Of a DNA stretch of 64,000 bases, positions 54,055-63,268 are shown piece after piece. The stretch comes from Flavobacterium sp. SUN046 (GTDB taxonomy: Bacteria; Bacteroidota; Bacteroidia; Flavobacteriales; Flavobacteriaceae): assembly GCF_028867965.1 (NCBI RefSeq), contig NZ_JAPQNT010000006.1:124001-188000 (forward strand), written 5' to 3'. The notes beneath the pieces are model-generated. The model made no database searches. It saw only the letters and a list, made by a program, of their open reading frames with translations, and had not been told where the DNA came from. The stretch's first letter is position 1, and each line of letters begins with the position of its first letter. Position numbers and translations under genes: made by a program.

Positions 54055-56082
54055 TTACAACAATCCGTTATATTTTCTAATAAACCATTCTGCCGCAAGA
54101 GCAATAGCAATTAAAATCAGTAACCAATACCAATCAATTAAAGGAGTTTTCTTGACAATATCCTTTTGAATGGCTTTGTAATCTTGATTATTAAGTAGCG
54201 TTTTAATAAGTTCATCTACTTGATTTGGTACATAAACCGAAGCTTTCGTTTGAGTTGCTAATTGTTTCAATTTACTCATATCCGGATTCACGAATTGTTT
54301 TTCAATATCAAAATCCAATATTTCAAATGTACTAGAATAAGTAGCATTAGAATTCAATTCTTTTACAGTAAACGTATAATTTCCAGCACTCAATCCGTCA
54401 AGATTTACTTTGTAACTGTTGGTAGTTTTAAGTAAATCGTATTTTTTAACTTGTTTGGTTTTGGTATTTGTTACTGCAATTGTCAAACGAGCTTTATCAT
54501 CAAACTCATAATTTTTATTGAAATACTGCGCAGTAATTTCTATGGCATCACCCGAATTATAAAAACGTTCATGATTAACAATCAACGATTTTTTAGAATC
54601 ATTAGAAGCCAAAAACTGAATTGTTTTATCAATAAAAACATCAAATTGTTCGAATGATTTTTTATCAACATAACTTTGAGCGCGCCATTTCCAGATGTTT
54701 TCTCCAATTAAAAAAGCACTTCGTTTTCCTTGATTATCTCCGAAAGCTAATAAGGGTTGATTCGTTTCAACGTTGCGTATTCTTGAAGAAAGTAGTACCG
54801 AAATATTTTCATTCGGAGTAATACTTCCATAAGCATTTTCTAAAGGCGGAAAATTTTCAAAACCAATATTTTCGGCAGCAAAAAGGTTAAAATCAGAATT
54901 GAAACTAGCCAAATAATCTTCTTTTTGTGAAGACATTTTAAATTGTAATTGATTTTGTTGTTGGTTCAAAAATCCGAAATCGGTATCATTTCCTGTGATA
55001 ATCCAAGTATTAATTTTAAGGTTTTTATTAGCATCAAATACTTGTTTGAAAGTTCCATTAGGTTGATACAAAACCAAAACATTATAATTACCCAAAGAAG
55101 TAATTTGGTTTGGTTTAAGTATTGTCACTTTGCGTTGTGCATTCGTTTCAATACTTCGTTTTAAAGTTCCTAAATCGGGATGATTTATGGCAGAAATTAA
55201 AGCTATTTCTGTTTTTTGTTCAATAACTTCAACTGCAAATTTCTTGGAATTATTATACGTATTCTTTTCAGATTCAGATGAAGTAATTTTAGCATTGAAT
55301 ATCTGTAAACCTGATTTATCCGCTGGAAGCAAAACGTTTACAACAGCTGATTTTTTGGAAGGCGAAAAAGAAACACTTTGTTTATCCAAAACTGTATTTC
55401 CTTGAGAAATAGAAAAATTTGCCGTTACCGATTTAGTTCCTGCATATTGCAAGAATACTTCCACAGGAAATTTATTCTTGTGAAAAGCATATTTATTTAC
55501 GTTAATCTGATTGATTTTTAAATCTAAATAAGTAGTCGTATCGCCAACAACTAGTGGATAAACTTTATTATCAGCATCAAAACTAAAAACATAATCAGAA
55601 CCCGAAGTTTGATTTCCATCAGAAATTAAAACTGTTGGAAATTTCAAGTTTTTATTGATGCTTTTTAAATTCTGAGCAACTTTATCGATATTGGTTTGTT
55701 TTCCTTTAAAATCAAAAGTTTCTGCCGACTGAAATTCAGAATCAAACGAATACGATTGAATGTCAAATTTATTTTTTAAATCAGAATTGGAAGCTAATTT
55801 GTAATATACTTCTTTAGCAACCTCATTAGCTTTTAAATCTACAATCGAACTTGAATTATCGACTACAATTGGCAAAGGAGTTTTGATCGTTTCATAAGTA
55901 CTTCGACTAACAACAGGATTGATTAGCAAAAGTAAAATTCCGAAAACTGACAAAAAACGTAATACTGCCAAAAGTTTAGTTATTTTAGACTTACTCTTGG
56001 ATTTGAAAAAATATTGAAAATACGACAAACCACCAGCAAAAATTACTGAAAGCAATAAAAGAAATAAAGTTGATTTGGTCAT
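54055..56082 (-). CDS. VWA-like membrane protein (BatA-type architecture)
   Basis: A 675-residue protein. Two transmembrane helices at the N-terminus (about 3-20 and 38-58) and one at the C-terminus (about 650-665, WYWLLILIAIALAAEWFIRK). After the second helix, LPIVVDNSSSIVDLK resembles a von Willebrand A MIDAS (D-x-S-x-S), followed by PTVLISDGNQTSGSDYV. Architecture and motif match BatA/BatB-like and DUF4175-like proteins that sit in the inner membrane with a large periplasmic domain. Its partners (MoxR-type ATPase) are not nearby. Confidence 0.8.
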   Translation of the reverse strand: MTKSTLFLLLLSVIFAGGLSYFQYFFKSKSKSKITKLLAVLRFLSVFGILLLLINPVVSRSTYETIKTPLPIVVDNSSSIVDLKANEVAKEVYYKLASNSDLKNKFDIQSYSFDSEFQSAETFDFKGKQTNIDKVAQNLKSINKNLKFPTVLISDGNQTSGSDYVFSFDADNKVYPLVVGDTTTYLDLKINQINVNKYAFHKNKFPVEVFLQYAGTKSVTANFSISQGNTVLDKQSVSFSPSKKSAVVNVLLPADKSGLQIFNAKITSSESEKNTYNNSKKFAVEVIEQKTEIALISAINHPDLGTLKRSIETNAQRKVTILKPNQITSLGNYNVLVLYQPNGTFKQVFDANKNLKINTWIITGNDTDFGFLNQQQNQLQFKMSSQKEDYLASFNSDFNLFAAENIGFENFPPLENAYGSITPNENISVLLSSRIRNVETNQPLLAFGDNQGKRSAFLIGENIWKWRAQSYVDKKSFEQFDVFIDKTIQFLASNDSKKSLIVNHERFYNSGDAIEITAQYFNKNYEFDDKARLTIAVTNTKTKQVKKYDLLKTTNSYKVNLDGLSAGNYTFTVKELNSNATYSSTFEILDFDIEKQFVNPDMSKLKQLATQTKASVYVPNQVDELIKTLLNNQDYKAIQKDIVKKTPLIDWYWLLILIAIALAAEWFIRKYNGLL

Positions 56083-56104
56083 GTTTTAGGTTAAAAGTTT
56101 ATGC

Positions 56105-56577
56105 GTTTAAAAGTTTATAAGGTATTGTCGATTATTACAGTGTAAAACTATTTTATAGTTGAAACTTGAGATTTGTGTAAACCATCTATTAACATATTTA
56201 CTTCGGTAATTTTTTCTCTGATTTGGATGTATTGAATTTCTTGTAAATAATCAAAATCACGACTTAAAATGATTTGATTTAATAATTCTAAAGAAGAACT
56301 GTATGCGATTTCTGAAAATCTTGCCTTATCTTTCATAGAACTTCTTCCTGAACCTTCGGCTAAATTTGAAGCAATAGAAATAGAACAGCGTCTCATTTGA
56401 CTAGTTATTCCGAATATTTCGTCTTTAGGAAAATTTTTAGTTGTTTTATAAATCAAAATAGCAAGTTCTCTTCCTTTTTGCCAAGCAATCAACTTTTCAA
56501 AACTAAATATTCTCATTTTTAAAACTACTAATTATTCATCAAATCTTTTAAACTTATAAACCTATAAACTTTTAAAC
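56105..56577. repeat. Inverted repeats flanking the four-helix-bundle gene
   Basis: GTTTAAAAGTTTATAAGG (56105-56122) on the left is matched by the reverse complement CCTATAAACTTTTAAAC (56561-56577) on the right with a single-base deletion. Related partial copies (GTTAAAAGTTTAT at left and CTTTTAAACTTATAAACC at right) lie next to each. They bracket only the four-helix-bundle gene, as insertion-type flanks would. Confidence 0.6.
56148..56516 (-). CDS. Four-helix-bundle protein (23S rRNA intervening-sequence protein family)
   Basis: A 122-residue helical protein with the family hallmarks FEKLIAWQKGRELAI, DEIFGITSQMRRCSISIASNLAEGSGR and EIAYSSSLELLNQII. The family was found encoded inside 23S rRNA intervening sequences but also occurs at many stand-alone loci, and resembles the Avd accessory protein of diversity-generating retroelements. 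Here it is stand-alone and bracketed by near-perfect inverted repeats, suggesting it arrived as a small mobile cassette. No reverse transcriptase or rRNA is near. Confidence 0.88.
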   Translation of the reverse strand: MRIFSFEKLIAWQKGRELAILIYKTTKNFPKDEIFGITSQMRRCSISIASNLAEGSGRSSMKDKARFSEIAYSSSLELLNQIILSRDFDYLQEIQYIQIREKITEVNMLIDGLHKSQVSTIK

Positions 56578-56591
56578 TCTAAATAGAACTC

Positions 56592-57338
56592 TTATGTTAA
56601 CATTCCTCCGCAAACATTTAAAACTTGACCTGAAACATAAGCACTCATATCGGAAGCAAAAAACAAACAAGCATTTGCAACATCTTCTGGAGTTCCGCCA
56701 CGTTTCAACGGAATTGAATCTCTCCAACCTTGTACTACATCGTCATTTAATTTTGCGGTCATTTCGGTTTCGATAAATCCTGGTGCAATTGCGTTACAAC
56801 GAATATTTCTAGAACCCAATTCTAAAGCAACTGATTTAGTAAAACCAATCATTCCTGCTTTAGATGCAGCGTAATTAGCTTGTCCGGCGTTACCTTTCAC
56901 TCCTACTACACTACTCATATTCACAATTGAACCTTTACGGTTTTTCAACATAATTTTTTGAACTGCTTTAGTCATATTGAATACCGATTTCAAGTTGATT
57001 TCGATAACTTTATCAAAATCTTCCTCACTCATTCGCATCAATAAATTGTCTTTTGTAACTCCGGCATTATTGATTAAAATATCAACATTTCCGAAATCAG
57101 CCATAACATCATCGACTAATTTTTGAGCTTCATTAAAATCGGCAGCATTTGATTTATATCCTTTTGATTTTATTCCTAAAGCGTTCAATTCATTTTCTAA
57201 AGCCAATGCCGATTCGACAGATGAACTATATGTAAAAGCTACATTTGCACCGTGTTGAGCGAATACTTTAGCAATTCCGCTCCCAATTCCGCGGCTTGCA
57301 CCAGTAATAATAGCTACTCTTCCTTCAAGTAATTTCAT
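56592..57338 (-). CDS. fabG: 3-oxoacyl-ACP reductase FabG
   Basis: A 248-residue short-chain dehydrogenase. NADP(H)-binding GASRGIGSGIAKVFA near residue 13, ILINNAGVTKD, catalytic Ser in NMSSVVGVKGN and YxxxK as YAASK, and the family end SGQVLNVCGGM. It reduces 3-ketoacyl-ACP in fatty-acid synthesis. It has its own -7 element and is not clustered with other fab genes here. Confidence 0.95.
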   Translation of the reverse strand: MKLLEGRVAIITGASRGIGSGIAKVFAQHGANVAFTYSSSVESALALENELNALGIKSKGYKSNAADFNEAQKLVDDVMADFGNVDILINNAGVTKDNLLMRMSEEDFDKVIEINLKSVFNMTKAVQKIMLKNRKGSIVNMSSVVGVKGNAGQANYAASKAGMIGFTKSVALELGSRNIRCNAIAPGFIETEMTAKLNDDVVQGWRDSIPLKRGGTPEDVANACLFFASDMSAYVSGQVLNVCGGMLT

Positions 57339-57371
57339 GTATAATTAAATTTTAGTTTGTTTACTGTTGCG

Positions 57372-57379
57372 CAAATATA
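57372..57379 (-). promoter_or_regulatory. -7 element for fabG
   Basis: The minus strand reads TATATTTG, 33 bp upstream of the ATG. No standard -33 box. Confidence 0.45.
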
Positions 57380-57616
57380 ATAAATTCAAATTAAGAAAAT
57401 AAGCTAGTACAAAGGCATTAAAAAAAAGTTAACACAAATTGCACAAATTTTCACAAATTTTTAAAATCTCATAGTTTATTGCACGAATTGAATTTGTTTT
57501 GTTTATTCAAACATTTATTATTGAAGATGAGTTTCGTGCAAATTAGCATAAATTGGCCTAAAAAATGCACAAGATAATTTTAGTTAGTTTTGTTAATAAA
57601 CATTCTTAATTATTGC

Positions 57617-57624
57617 TATTTTTG
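57617..57624 (+). promoter_or_regulatory. -7 element for the 57645 gene
   Basis: TATTTTTG matches TAnnTTTG, 20 bp before the ATG. A TTG at 57590-57592 is 24 bp upstream, slightly longer than ideal. Confidence 0.45.
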
Positions 57625-57644
57625 TAAATCAACAACGATTTTAG

Positions 57645-58103
57645 ATGAAAGAATATTTTAAATACAATAAGGGTTTTGTGAATATAGATGATGAAAATTT
57701 ATATTTAACCAATTCTGGAAATTGGCAAGAGGCAAGAAATGTACAAGAAAAGTCATCCAAAACTATCAAAGCCAATAATTTTAGAAAAAATAAAATCAGT
57801 TTTTACTTTTATATTTTGTTGGGATTAGGAATTTTGGGAACTATTTATCAATTCTCTAAAGGAAATTCAGTGCGTTTACCACTTGTTTTTAGTGGATTAG
57901 GGTTTGCCGTTTATCGCTATTTGATTAGAGAAACTGGAAATCGGTATAAAATTCCGTTATCAAAAATAAAATTAGTTTCCAGAGAAAATGATTCTGTTAC
58001 AATTACTTTTTTAGACGAACAAGGATCAGAAACCACAGAAGTTATTTCGGGCGTTGATGAAAAAGGAATCAGATTATTAGAAGATAAATTTAAAATGAAT
58101 TAA
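57645..58103 (+). CDS. Small membrane-anchored PH-like protein
   Basis: A 152-residue protein with two hydrophobic helices (about 51-68 and 78-92) and a C-terminal beta-rich tail (KIPLSKIKLVSRENDSVTITFLDEQGSE). That layout resembles bacterial PH-domain (DUF304/YcxB-like) proteins. No catalytic residues. Monocistronic, ending at a bidirectional hairpin. Function unknown. Confidence 0.7.
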   Translation: MKEYFKYNKGFVNIDDENLYLTNSGNWQEARNVQEKSSKTIKANNFRKNKISFYFYILLGLGILGTIYQFSKGNSVRLPLVFSGLGFAVYRYLIRETGNRYKIPLSKIKLVSRENDSVTITFLDEQGSETTEVISGVDEKGIRLLEDKFKMN

Positions 58104-58107
58104 ATAA

Positions 58108-58136
58108 AAAAAGCTCTCGAAAATTGAGAGCTTTTT
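58108..58136. terminator. Bidirectional terminator before sucD
   Basis: 11-bp perfect stem AAAAAGCTCTC/GAGAGCTTTTT with a 7-nt loop, flanked by A/T runs, between the converging PH-like gene and sucD. Confidence 0.85.
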
Positions 58137-58160
58137 AAGTAATATTATATTTTAGGATAA

Positions 58161-59033
58161 TTATCCCATAACTTCTTTAACTTTTTTACCAATTTCAGCC
58201 GGAGAATCTACAACGTGAATTCCACATTCTCTCATGATGCGTTTTTTAGCTTCAGCAGTATCGTCAGAACCACCAACAATTGCACCTGCGTGACCCATTG
58301 TACGACCTTTTGGAGCAGTTTCACCTGCAATAAAACCTACAACTGGTTTACGGTTTCCGTCAGCTTTAATCCATTTAGCAGCATCCGCTTCTAATTGACC
58401 ACCGATTTCACCAATCATAACGATACATTCAGTTTCAGGATCATTCATTAATAATTCAACCGCTTCTTTAGTAGTAGTTCCTATAATTGGATCGCCACCA
58501 ATTCCGATTGCAGTTGTAATTCCTAATCCTTGTTTTACAACTTGATCAGCAGCTTCATAAGTTAATGTTCCTGATTTAGATACAATTCCAACTGTTCCTT
58601 TTTTGAAAACAAAACCTGGCATAATTCCAACTTTAGCTTCACCCGGAGTAATTACACCCGGACAGTTCGGACCAATTAACGTGGAATTTCTTTCTTTTAC
58701 ATATGAATACGCTTTAATCATATCAGCAACTGGAATTCCTTCAGTGATACAAATAATAACTTTAATACCAGCATCTGCGGCTTCCATAATTGCATCGGCT
58801 GCAAAAGCTGGCGGTACAAAAATAATAGTGGTATCTGCTCCAGCTTGATCTACAGCATCTTTAACCGTATTAAAAACTGGACGCTCTAAATGGCTTGAAC
58901 CACCTTTTCCTGGTGTTACACCACCAACAACGTTAGTTCCGTATTCTATCATTTGAGAAGCGTGAAAAGTTCCTTCACTTCCTGTAAATCCTTGAACAAT
59001 TATTTTTGAATCTTTATTAACTAAAACGCTCAT
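58161..59033 (-). CDS. sucD: Succinyl-CoA synthetase alpha subunit SucD
   Basis: A 290-residue protein of normal length: [13 protein letters not shown] for CoA binding, [29 protein letters not shown] and the phospho-His loop [13 protein letters not shown] (active His). It forms the TCA-cycle complex with SucC, making ATP or GTP. sucC is not in the window, so the two subunits are unlinked here. Upstream lie a -7 element and a heptad tandem repeat. Confidence 0.97.
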   Translation of the reverse strand: MSVLVNKDSKIIVQGFTGSEGTFHASQMIEYGTNVVGGVTPGKGGSSHLERPVFNTVKDAVDQAGADTTIIFVPPAFAADAIMEAADAGIKVIICITEGIPVADMIKAYSYVKERNSTLIGPNCPGVITPGEAKVGIMPGFVFKKGTVGIVSKSGTLTYEAADQVVKQGLGITTAIGIGGDPIIGTTTKEAVELLMNDPETECIVMIGEIGGQLEADAAKWIKADGNRKPVVGFIAGETAPKGRTMGHAGAIVGGSDDTAEAKKRIMRECGIHVVDSPAEIGKKVKEVMG

Positions 59034-59070
59034 GTTATATTTTTTTATTTAGTTTTATTGTTTTGTGGTG

Positions 59071-59078
59071 CAAAAGTA
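59071..59078 (-). promoter_or_regulatory. -7 element for sucD
   Basis: The minus strand reads TACTTTTG, 37 bp upstream of the ATG. The normal -33 region falls inside the 59084-59114 tandem repeat, so no TTG is present. Confidence 0.45.
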
Positions 59079-59083
59079 TAAAA

Positions 59084-59114
59084 TAGTAATTAGTAATTAG
59101 TGATTAGTGATTAG
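59084..59114. repeat. Heptanucleotide tandem repeat (TAGTRAT)n upstream of sucD
   Basis: TAGTAAT occurs twice, then TAGTGAT twice, then TAG: 4.4 tandem copies of a 7-bp unit with a transition shared by the second pair. It sits 6-36 bp upstream of the sucD -7 element, where a -33 box should be. A change in copy number would change promoter spacing. Confidence 0.7.
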
Positions 59115-59154
59115 TTTTTTACAGATAATCATCACAAATTTTCTTGATTAAATT

Positions 59155-59517
59155 TTATGAAAATTGACTCATTTGATAACCTCGATATAATTTGTTGTCT
59201 TTTACTTCCCAAATCACGCAAAAATGTGCCAAAAGCATCTCTTCTCTAGGATTTTCAATTGTTTTAACAAAATGAGAATATCGTATAGAAATCATATTTC
59301 CTTCTTGAATGACATGCGTAATTCTCATTTTAGAACGAACATACGCTTTGCTTAATTCATCAGACAGGTTTAGTAAATCTTGTCTGTTCATTTGAACAAA
59401 ACCTTTACTACTATTCCACTCTATCATTAAATCTTCATGAAGGAATTCATTTACTTCCGATTTATTTAAAATTAAATCGTTTTTGTAAAAATCAAGTACT
59501 AATTCTTTTGGTGACAT
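59155..59517 (-). CDS. NTF2-like (SnoaL) superfamily protein
   Basis: A 120-residue protein with an NTF2-like cone fold: helical start (KELVLDFYKNDLILNKSEV), then strands DLMIEWNSSKGF, RITHVIQEGNMISIRYSHF and HFCVIWEVKDNKLYRGYQ. Many such proteins bind small molecules or act as ester or lyase enzymes; no catalytic Asp/His pair is obvious. Its start overlaps the second lpxD-like gene by one base, so it is the last gene of the lipid A operon. Confidence 0.8.
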   Translation of the reverse strand: MSPKELVLDFYKNDLILNKSEVNEFLHEDLMIEWNSSKGFVQMNRQDLLNLSDELSKAYVRSKMRITHVIQEGNMISIRYSHFVKTIENPREEMLLAHFCVIWEVKDNKLYRGYQMSQFS

Positions 59518-60446
59518 TATTTACTGTTTTTTAATAATTCTGGAATACGCTTTATGTTTGCTAATTGTTTTAGCTTTTCGCGTGATTCTTCTATTGGTGT
59601 TCCAAAATAAGATTTTCCGCCTTCAACCGATTTTGTTACGCCTGTTTGACCAAGAATAACTGCTTTTGTTCCAATTGTAATGCCACTTGTAGTTCCAACT
59701 TGTCCCCAAATGGTTACTTCATCTTCAATAATTACACAACCAGCAATTCCGGTTTGTGCAGCAATTAAACATTTTTTTCCGATGATAGTATCGTGACCAA
59801 CATGCACTTGATTATCGATTTTTGTTCCTTCACCAATTGTTGTGTCGCCTGTTACTCCTTTATCTATAGTACAAAGTGCACCTATTCCGACATTATTTTC
59901 TATAACAACTCTTCCGCCAGAAAGCAATTGATCATAACCTTCGGGACGTTTTTTGTAATAAAATGCATCAGCACCAAGAATTGTTCCGGCTTGAATTATA
60001 ACATTATCACCAATCACACAATTATCATAAATGGAAACATTAGAATGAATAATGCAATTTTTTCCGATTACAACATTATGTCCGATGAAGCAATTGGGTT
60101 GAATAAAAGTTTCTTCTCCAATAGTTGCCGATTGTGAAATTGAAACACCAGCCGAAGTAAACGGACGAAAATGATTGGTTAATTTATTAAAATCTCTAAA
60201 CGGATCATCTGAAATTAATAATGCTTTTCCGTCTGGACATTCAACTTCTTTGTTAATTAAAACAATTGTAGCCGCCGATTGCAAAGCTTTATCGTAATAT
60301 TTTGGATGATCTACAAAAACAATATCTCCAGAAGTTACTACATGAATTTCGTTCATGCCTTCAACTGGAAAATCATCGGCACCAACATAATTACAACCAA
60401 TTATTGCTGCGATATCTTTAAGTGAATGTATTTTTGGAAATTTCAT
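59517..60446 (-). CDS. Second LpxD-like UDP-3-O-acyl-glucosamine N-acyltransferase
   Basis: A 309-residue protein with an N-terminal LpxD uridine-binding domain (about 1-95) and a left-handed beta-helix of hexapeptide repeats (I/V-G-x-N/D pattern). The equivalent of the catalytic His lies in [11 protein letters not shown]. In Flavobacteria a second lpxD-like gene commonly follows efp, whereas E. coli has one. This copy probably adds a different acyl chain or acts on another UDP sugar. Five bp after the efp stop. Confidence 0.85.
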   Translation of the reverse strand: MKFPKIHSLKDIAAIIGCNYVGADDFPVEGMNEIHVVTSGDIVFVDHPKYYDKALQSAATIVLINKEVECPDGKALLISDDPFRDFNKLTNHFRPFTSAGVSISQSATIGEETFIQPNCFIGHNVVIGKNCIIHSNVSIYDNCVIGDNVIIQAGTILGADAFYYKKRPEGYDQLLSGGRVVIENNVGIGALCTIDKGVTGDTTIGEGTKIDNQVHVGHDTIIGKKCLIAAQTGIAGCVIIEDEVTIWGQVGTTSGITIGTKAVILGQTGVTKSVEGGKSYFGTPIEESREKLKQLANIKRIPELLKNSK

Positions 60447-60451
60447 TAGAA

Positions 60452-61018
60452 TTATTCTTTCACACGTTCCATGTAAGACCCTGTAGCCGTATCGATTTTA
60501 ATTTTATCTCCTTCGTTGATGAATAAAGGTACGTTTACAGAAGCACCAGTTTCAACTTTTGCAGGTTTAGTAGCATTTGTAGCTGTATTTCCTTTAACAC
60601 CTGGCTCGGCGTAAGTAACTTCTAAAACTATTGATGATGGCATATCAACAGATAATGGCAAATCGGTTTCAGTGTTAACTTGAACCATTACCACTGTTCC
60701 TTCTTTCAATAAATCTGGTGAATCTAAAGTCTTTTTATCTAAAGTAATTTGCTCATACGATTCAACATTCATAAAATGAAATTGATCGCCTTCAGCATAT
60801 AAATATTGATAAGAATGCGTTTCAACACGAACTTCATCAATTTTGTGTCCAGCAGAAAAAGTATTATCTAAAACTTTTCCGTTAGTTAAACTTCTTAATT
60901 TTGTTCTTACAAAAGCTGGTCCTTTTCCTGGTTTAACGTGAAGAAATTCGATGATTTTATAAATATCGTGATTGAACTTAATACATAATCCGTTTCTAAT
61001 ATCTGATGTAGATGCCAT
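60452..61018 (-). CDS. efp: Elongation factor P
   Basis: A 188-residue protein: KOW-like N-domain with the modification loop [10 protein letters not shown] (Lys32), then two OB domains ([15 protein letters not shown], and the C-terminal [17 protein letters not shown]). EF-P relieves ribosome stalling at polyproline stretches. It sits inside the lipid A gene block, which is the usual flavobacterial arrangement, and does not itself act on lipid A. Confidence 0.97.
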   Translation of the reverse strand: MASTSDIRNGLCIKFNHDIYKIIEFLHVKPGKGPAFVRTKLRSLTNGKVLDNTFSAGHKIDEVRVETHSYQYLYAEGDQFHFMNVESYEQITLDKKTLDSPDLLKEGTVVMVQVNTETDLPLSVDMPSSIVLEVTYAEPGVKGNTATNATKPAKVETGASVNVPLFINEGDKIKIDTATGSYMERVKE

Positions 61019-61065
61019 TTTGGTTTTTTTAAATGTTTAAAATTGTTTTTTTTAAATTAGTTGAA

Positions 61066-61851
61066 CTAATATGCTCCTGAATATCCTTTCATAATTCCAC
61101 GAGAAGAGTTTCTGATAAAATCTAATATTTCGTCACGTTCTGGAGAAGCTGCCATTTCGGCTTCAATGATTCCAACTGCTTGCGAAGTATTGTAATTTTT
61201 TTGATATAAAATTCTGTAAATGTCTTGAATTTCTCTGATTTTTTCTGATGTAAATCCGCGTCTTCTTAATCCGACTGAATTGATTCCCACATACGAAAGT
61301 GGTTCTTTAGCCGCTTTAGTGTATGGTGGAACATCTTTACGAACCAACGAACCACCAGAAATCATTGCATGATCTCCGATATGAATGAACTGATGAATCG
61401 CTGCCAATCCGCCAATAATTGCAAAATTTCCAACAATTACGTGTCCTGCAAGCGCAACTCCGTTTACAATAATAGCATTATCGCCAATATGACAATCGTG
61501 AGCAATGTGTGCAGTTGCCATAATTAAACAGTTTTTTCCAATCTTGGTTTGACCAGACGCAACAGTTCCTCTGTTTATTGTAACACATTCTCTTACAGTG
61601 GTGTTATCACCAATTATTGCAAGTGAATCTTCACCTCCAAATTTTAAATCCTGTGGCACAGCAGAAATTACTGAACCTGGAAAAATATTGCAATTTTTAC
61701 CAATTCTAGCGCCTTCCATTATGGTTACGTTCGAGCCTATCCAAGTTCCTTCGCCAATTTCTACATTGTTGTGAATAGTTGTAAAAGGATCAATTACAAC
61801 ATTTCGAGCAATTTTTGCTCCAGGATGTACGTATGCAAGTGGTTGATTCAT
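61066..61851 (-). CDS. lpxA: UDP-N-acetylglucosamine acyltransferase LpxA
   Basis: A 261-residue hexapeptide-repeat acyltransferase. The catalytic His is in MATAHIAHDCHIGDN, and the family signature GGLAAIHQFIHIGDHAMISGG is intact. The C-terminal helical domain ends at SSRGIMKGY. It transfers a 3-hydroxyacyl chain from ACP to UDP-GlcNAc, the first step of lipid A synthesis. It starts 2 bp after the lpxC-fabZ stop. Confidence 0.96.
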   Translation of the reverse strand: MNQPLAYVHPGAKIARNVVIDPFTTIHNNVEIGEGTWIGSNVTIMEGARIGKNCNIFPGSVISAVPQDLKFGGEDSLAIIGDNTTVRECVTINRGTVASGQTKIGKNCLIMATAHIAHDCHIGDNAIIVNGVALAGHVIVGNFAIIGGLAAIHQFIHIGDHAMISGGSLVRKDVPPYTKAAKEPLSYVGINSVGLRRRGFTSEKIREIQDIYRILYQKNYNTSQAVGIIEAEMAASPERDEILDFIRNSSRGIMKGYSGAY

Positions 61852-61853
61852 AC

Positions 61854-63242
61854 TTATTGTTTTTTAGCTATTTGAGCCATTAATTCTGCTTCGGCAACTA
61901 ATTTTCCGTTAGCATAAGCATTGGCTTGCATGTGACAAATTCCTCTTCTTATTGGTGTAATTAACTCACATTTGAATATTAAAGTATCTCCGGGAAGTAC
62001 TTTATGTTTGAACTTAACATTATCAATTTTCATAAAATAAGTCAAGTAATTTTCAGGATCTGGAACCGTGCTTAATACTAAAATTCCGCCTGATTGTGCC
62101 ATTGCTTCTACAATTAAAACTCCAGGCATAACTGGCGCATCAGGAAAATGCCCTACGAAGAAATTTTCATTCATGGTAACATTTTTCATACCAACGACAT
62201 GTTTATCGGACATTTCGATAATTCTATCAATCAATAAAAATGGTGGTCGATGCGGAAGAATACTCATAATTTTATGAATATCCATTAATGGTGGCAAATT
62301 CAAATCGAAAACTGGAATTTGATTTTTTTGTTCGATTTTAATAATCTTAGCCATTTTCTTAGCAAACTGTGTGTTTACAAAATGACCTGGTTTATTGGCA
62401 ATAACTTTTCCTTTAATTCTTATTCCGATAAGTGCTAAATCACCAATTACATCAAGTAACTTGTGACGTGCAGCTTCATTTGGATAATGCAATGTTAGGT
62501 TGTCTAAAATTCCGTTCTCTTTAACCGAAATATGTTCTTTACCAAAAGCTTTCTTCAAATTCTCCATTGTTGCTGGAGATATTTCTTTATCTACATATAC
62601 AATTGCATTATTCAAATCGCCACCTTTGATTAAACCATTATCCAATAAAGTTTCTAGTTCATGTAAAAAACTGAAGGTTCTGGCATTAGCAATTTCAGTT
62701 TTAAAATCAGTTATATTTTTTAATGTCGCATTTTGCGTTCCAAGAACTTTAGTACCAAAATCAACCATTGCTGTCACTTGATAATCATCTGATGGCATGA
62801 CAATAATTTCGCTTCCTGTAGCTTCATCAGTAAATGAAATCACTTCTTTAACTACATAATATTTGCGTTCAGCATCTTGTTCTTCAACACCAACTTGTTC
62901 AATAGCTTCTACAAAAAACTTAGACGAACCATCCATAATTGGCGGTTCAGATTCGTTCAATTCAATGATAACGTTATCAACATCACAACCAACAAAAGCG
63001 GCTAAAACGTGCTCTGATGTTTGAATTTTAACACCTAATTTTTCTAAATTAGTTCCTCTTTGGGTATTTACTACATAATTTGCATCAGCTTCAATCATTG
63101 GACTTCCTTCAAGATCAACTCTTATAAAGGTAAAACCATTGTTAATTGGTGCTGGTTTAAAAGTCATTTTAACTTCTTTACCTGTGTGTAATCCTACTCC
63201 TGTAAGTGAAATTTCACTTTTGATGGTTTTTTGCTTAACCAT
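61854..63242 (-). CDS. lpxC: Bifunctional LpxC deacetylase / FabZ dehydratase fusion
   Basis: A 462-residue fusion. Residues 1-300 are LpxC, with GVGLHTGKEV, the Zn ligand in SEHVLAAF, ELNESEPPIMDGSS and the second metal site HKLLDVIGDLAL. Residues about 315-462 are FabZ, with ILPHRPPFLLIDRI and GHFPDAPVMPGVLIVEAM. Deacetylation commits UDP-sugar to lipid A; FabZ competes for the same 3-hydroxyacyl-ACP pool in fatty-acid synthesis. The fusion is typical of Bacteroidetes and may balance the two fluxes. Confidence 0.97.
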   Translation of the reverse strand: MVKQKTIKSEISLTGVGLHTGKEVKMTFKPAPINNGFTFIRVDLEGSPMIEADANYVVNTQRGTNLEKLGVKIQTSEHVLAAFVGCDVDNVIIELNESEPPIMDGSSKFFVEAIEQVGVEEQDAERKYYVVKEVISFTDEATGSEIIVMPSDDYQVTAMVDFGTKVLGTQNATLKNITDFKTEIANARTFSFLHELETLLDNGLIKGGDLNNAIVYVDKEISPATMENLKKAFGKEHISVKENGILDNLTLHYPNEAARHKLLDVIGDLALIGIRIKGKVIANKPGHFVNTQFAKKMAKIIKIEQKNQIPVFDLNLPPLMDIHKIMSILPHRPPFLLIDRIIEMSDKHVVGMKNVTMNENFFVGHFPDAPVMPGVLIVEAMAQSGGILVLSTVPDPENYLTYFMKIDNVKFKHKVLPGDTLIFKCELITPIRRGICHMQANAYANGKLVAEAELMAQIAKKQ

Positions 63243-63268
63243 AATATAATTCTAATTTTGTTTGTTTT

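Larger units (their letters stand above)
57339..57644. other. Intergenic region with degenerate palindromic repeat remnants
   Basis: This 306-bp gap between divergent genes holds facing -7 elements (57372 and 57617) and no open frame of note. CACAAATT occurs three times at 9-10 bp pitch (57433, 57442, 57452). TTGCACGAA (57479-57487) is matched by the complement TTCGTGCAA (57533-57541). The blend of tandem and inverted short words looks like a decayed copy of the dispersed palindromes found in Flavobacteria. Confidence 0.5.

Noticed and set aside
59793..60137. 114-aa open frame antisense to the second lpxD-like gene
   Set aside because: Mirror image of the hexapeptide-repeat code, which leaves long open antisense frames.
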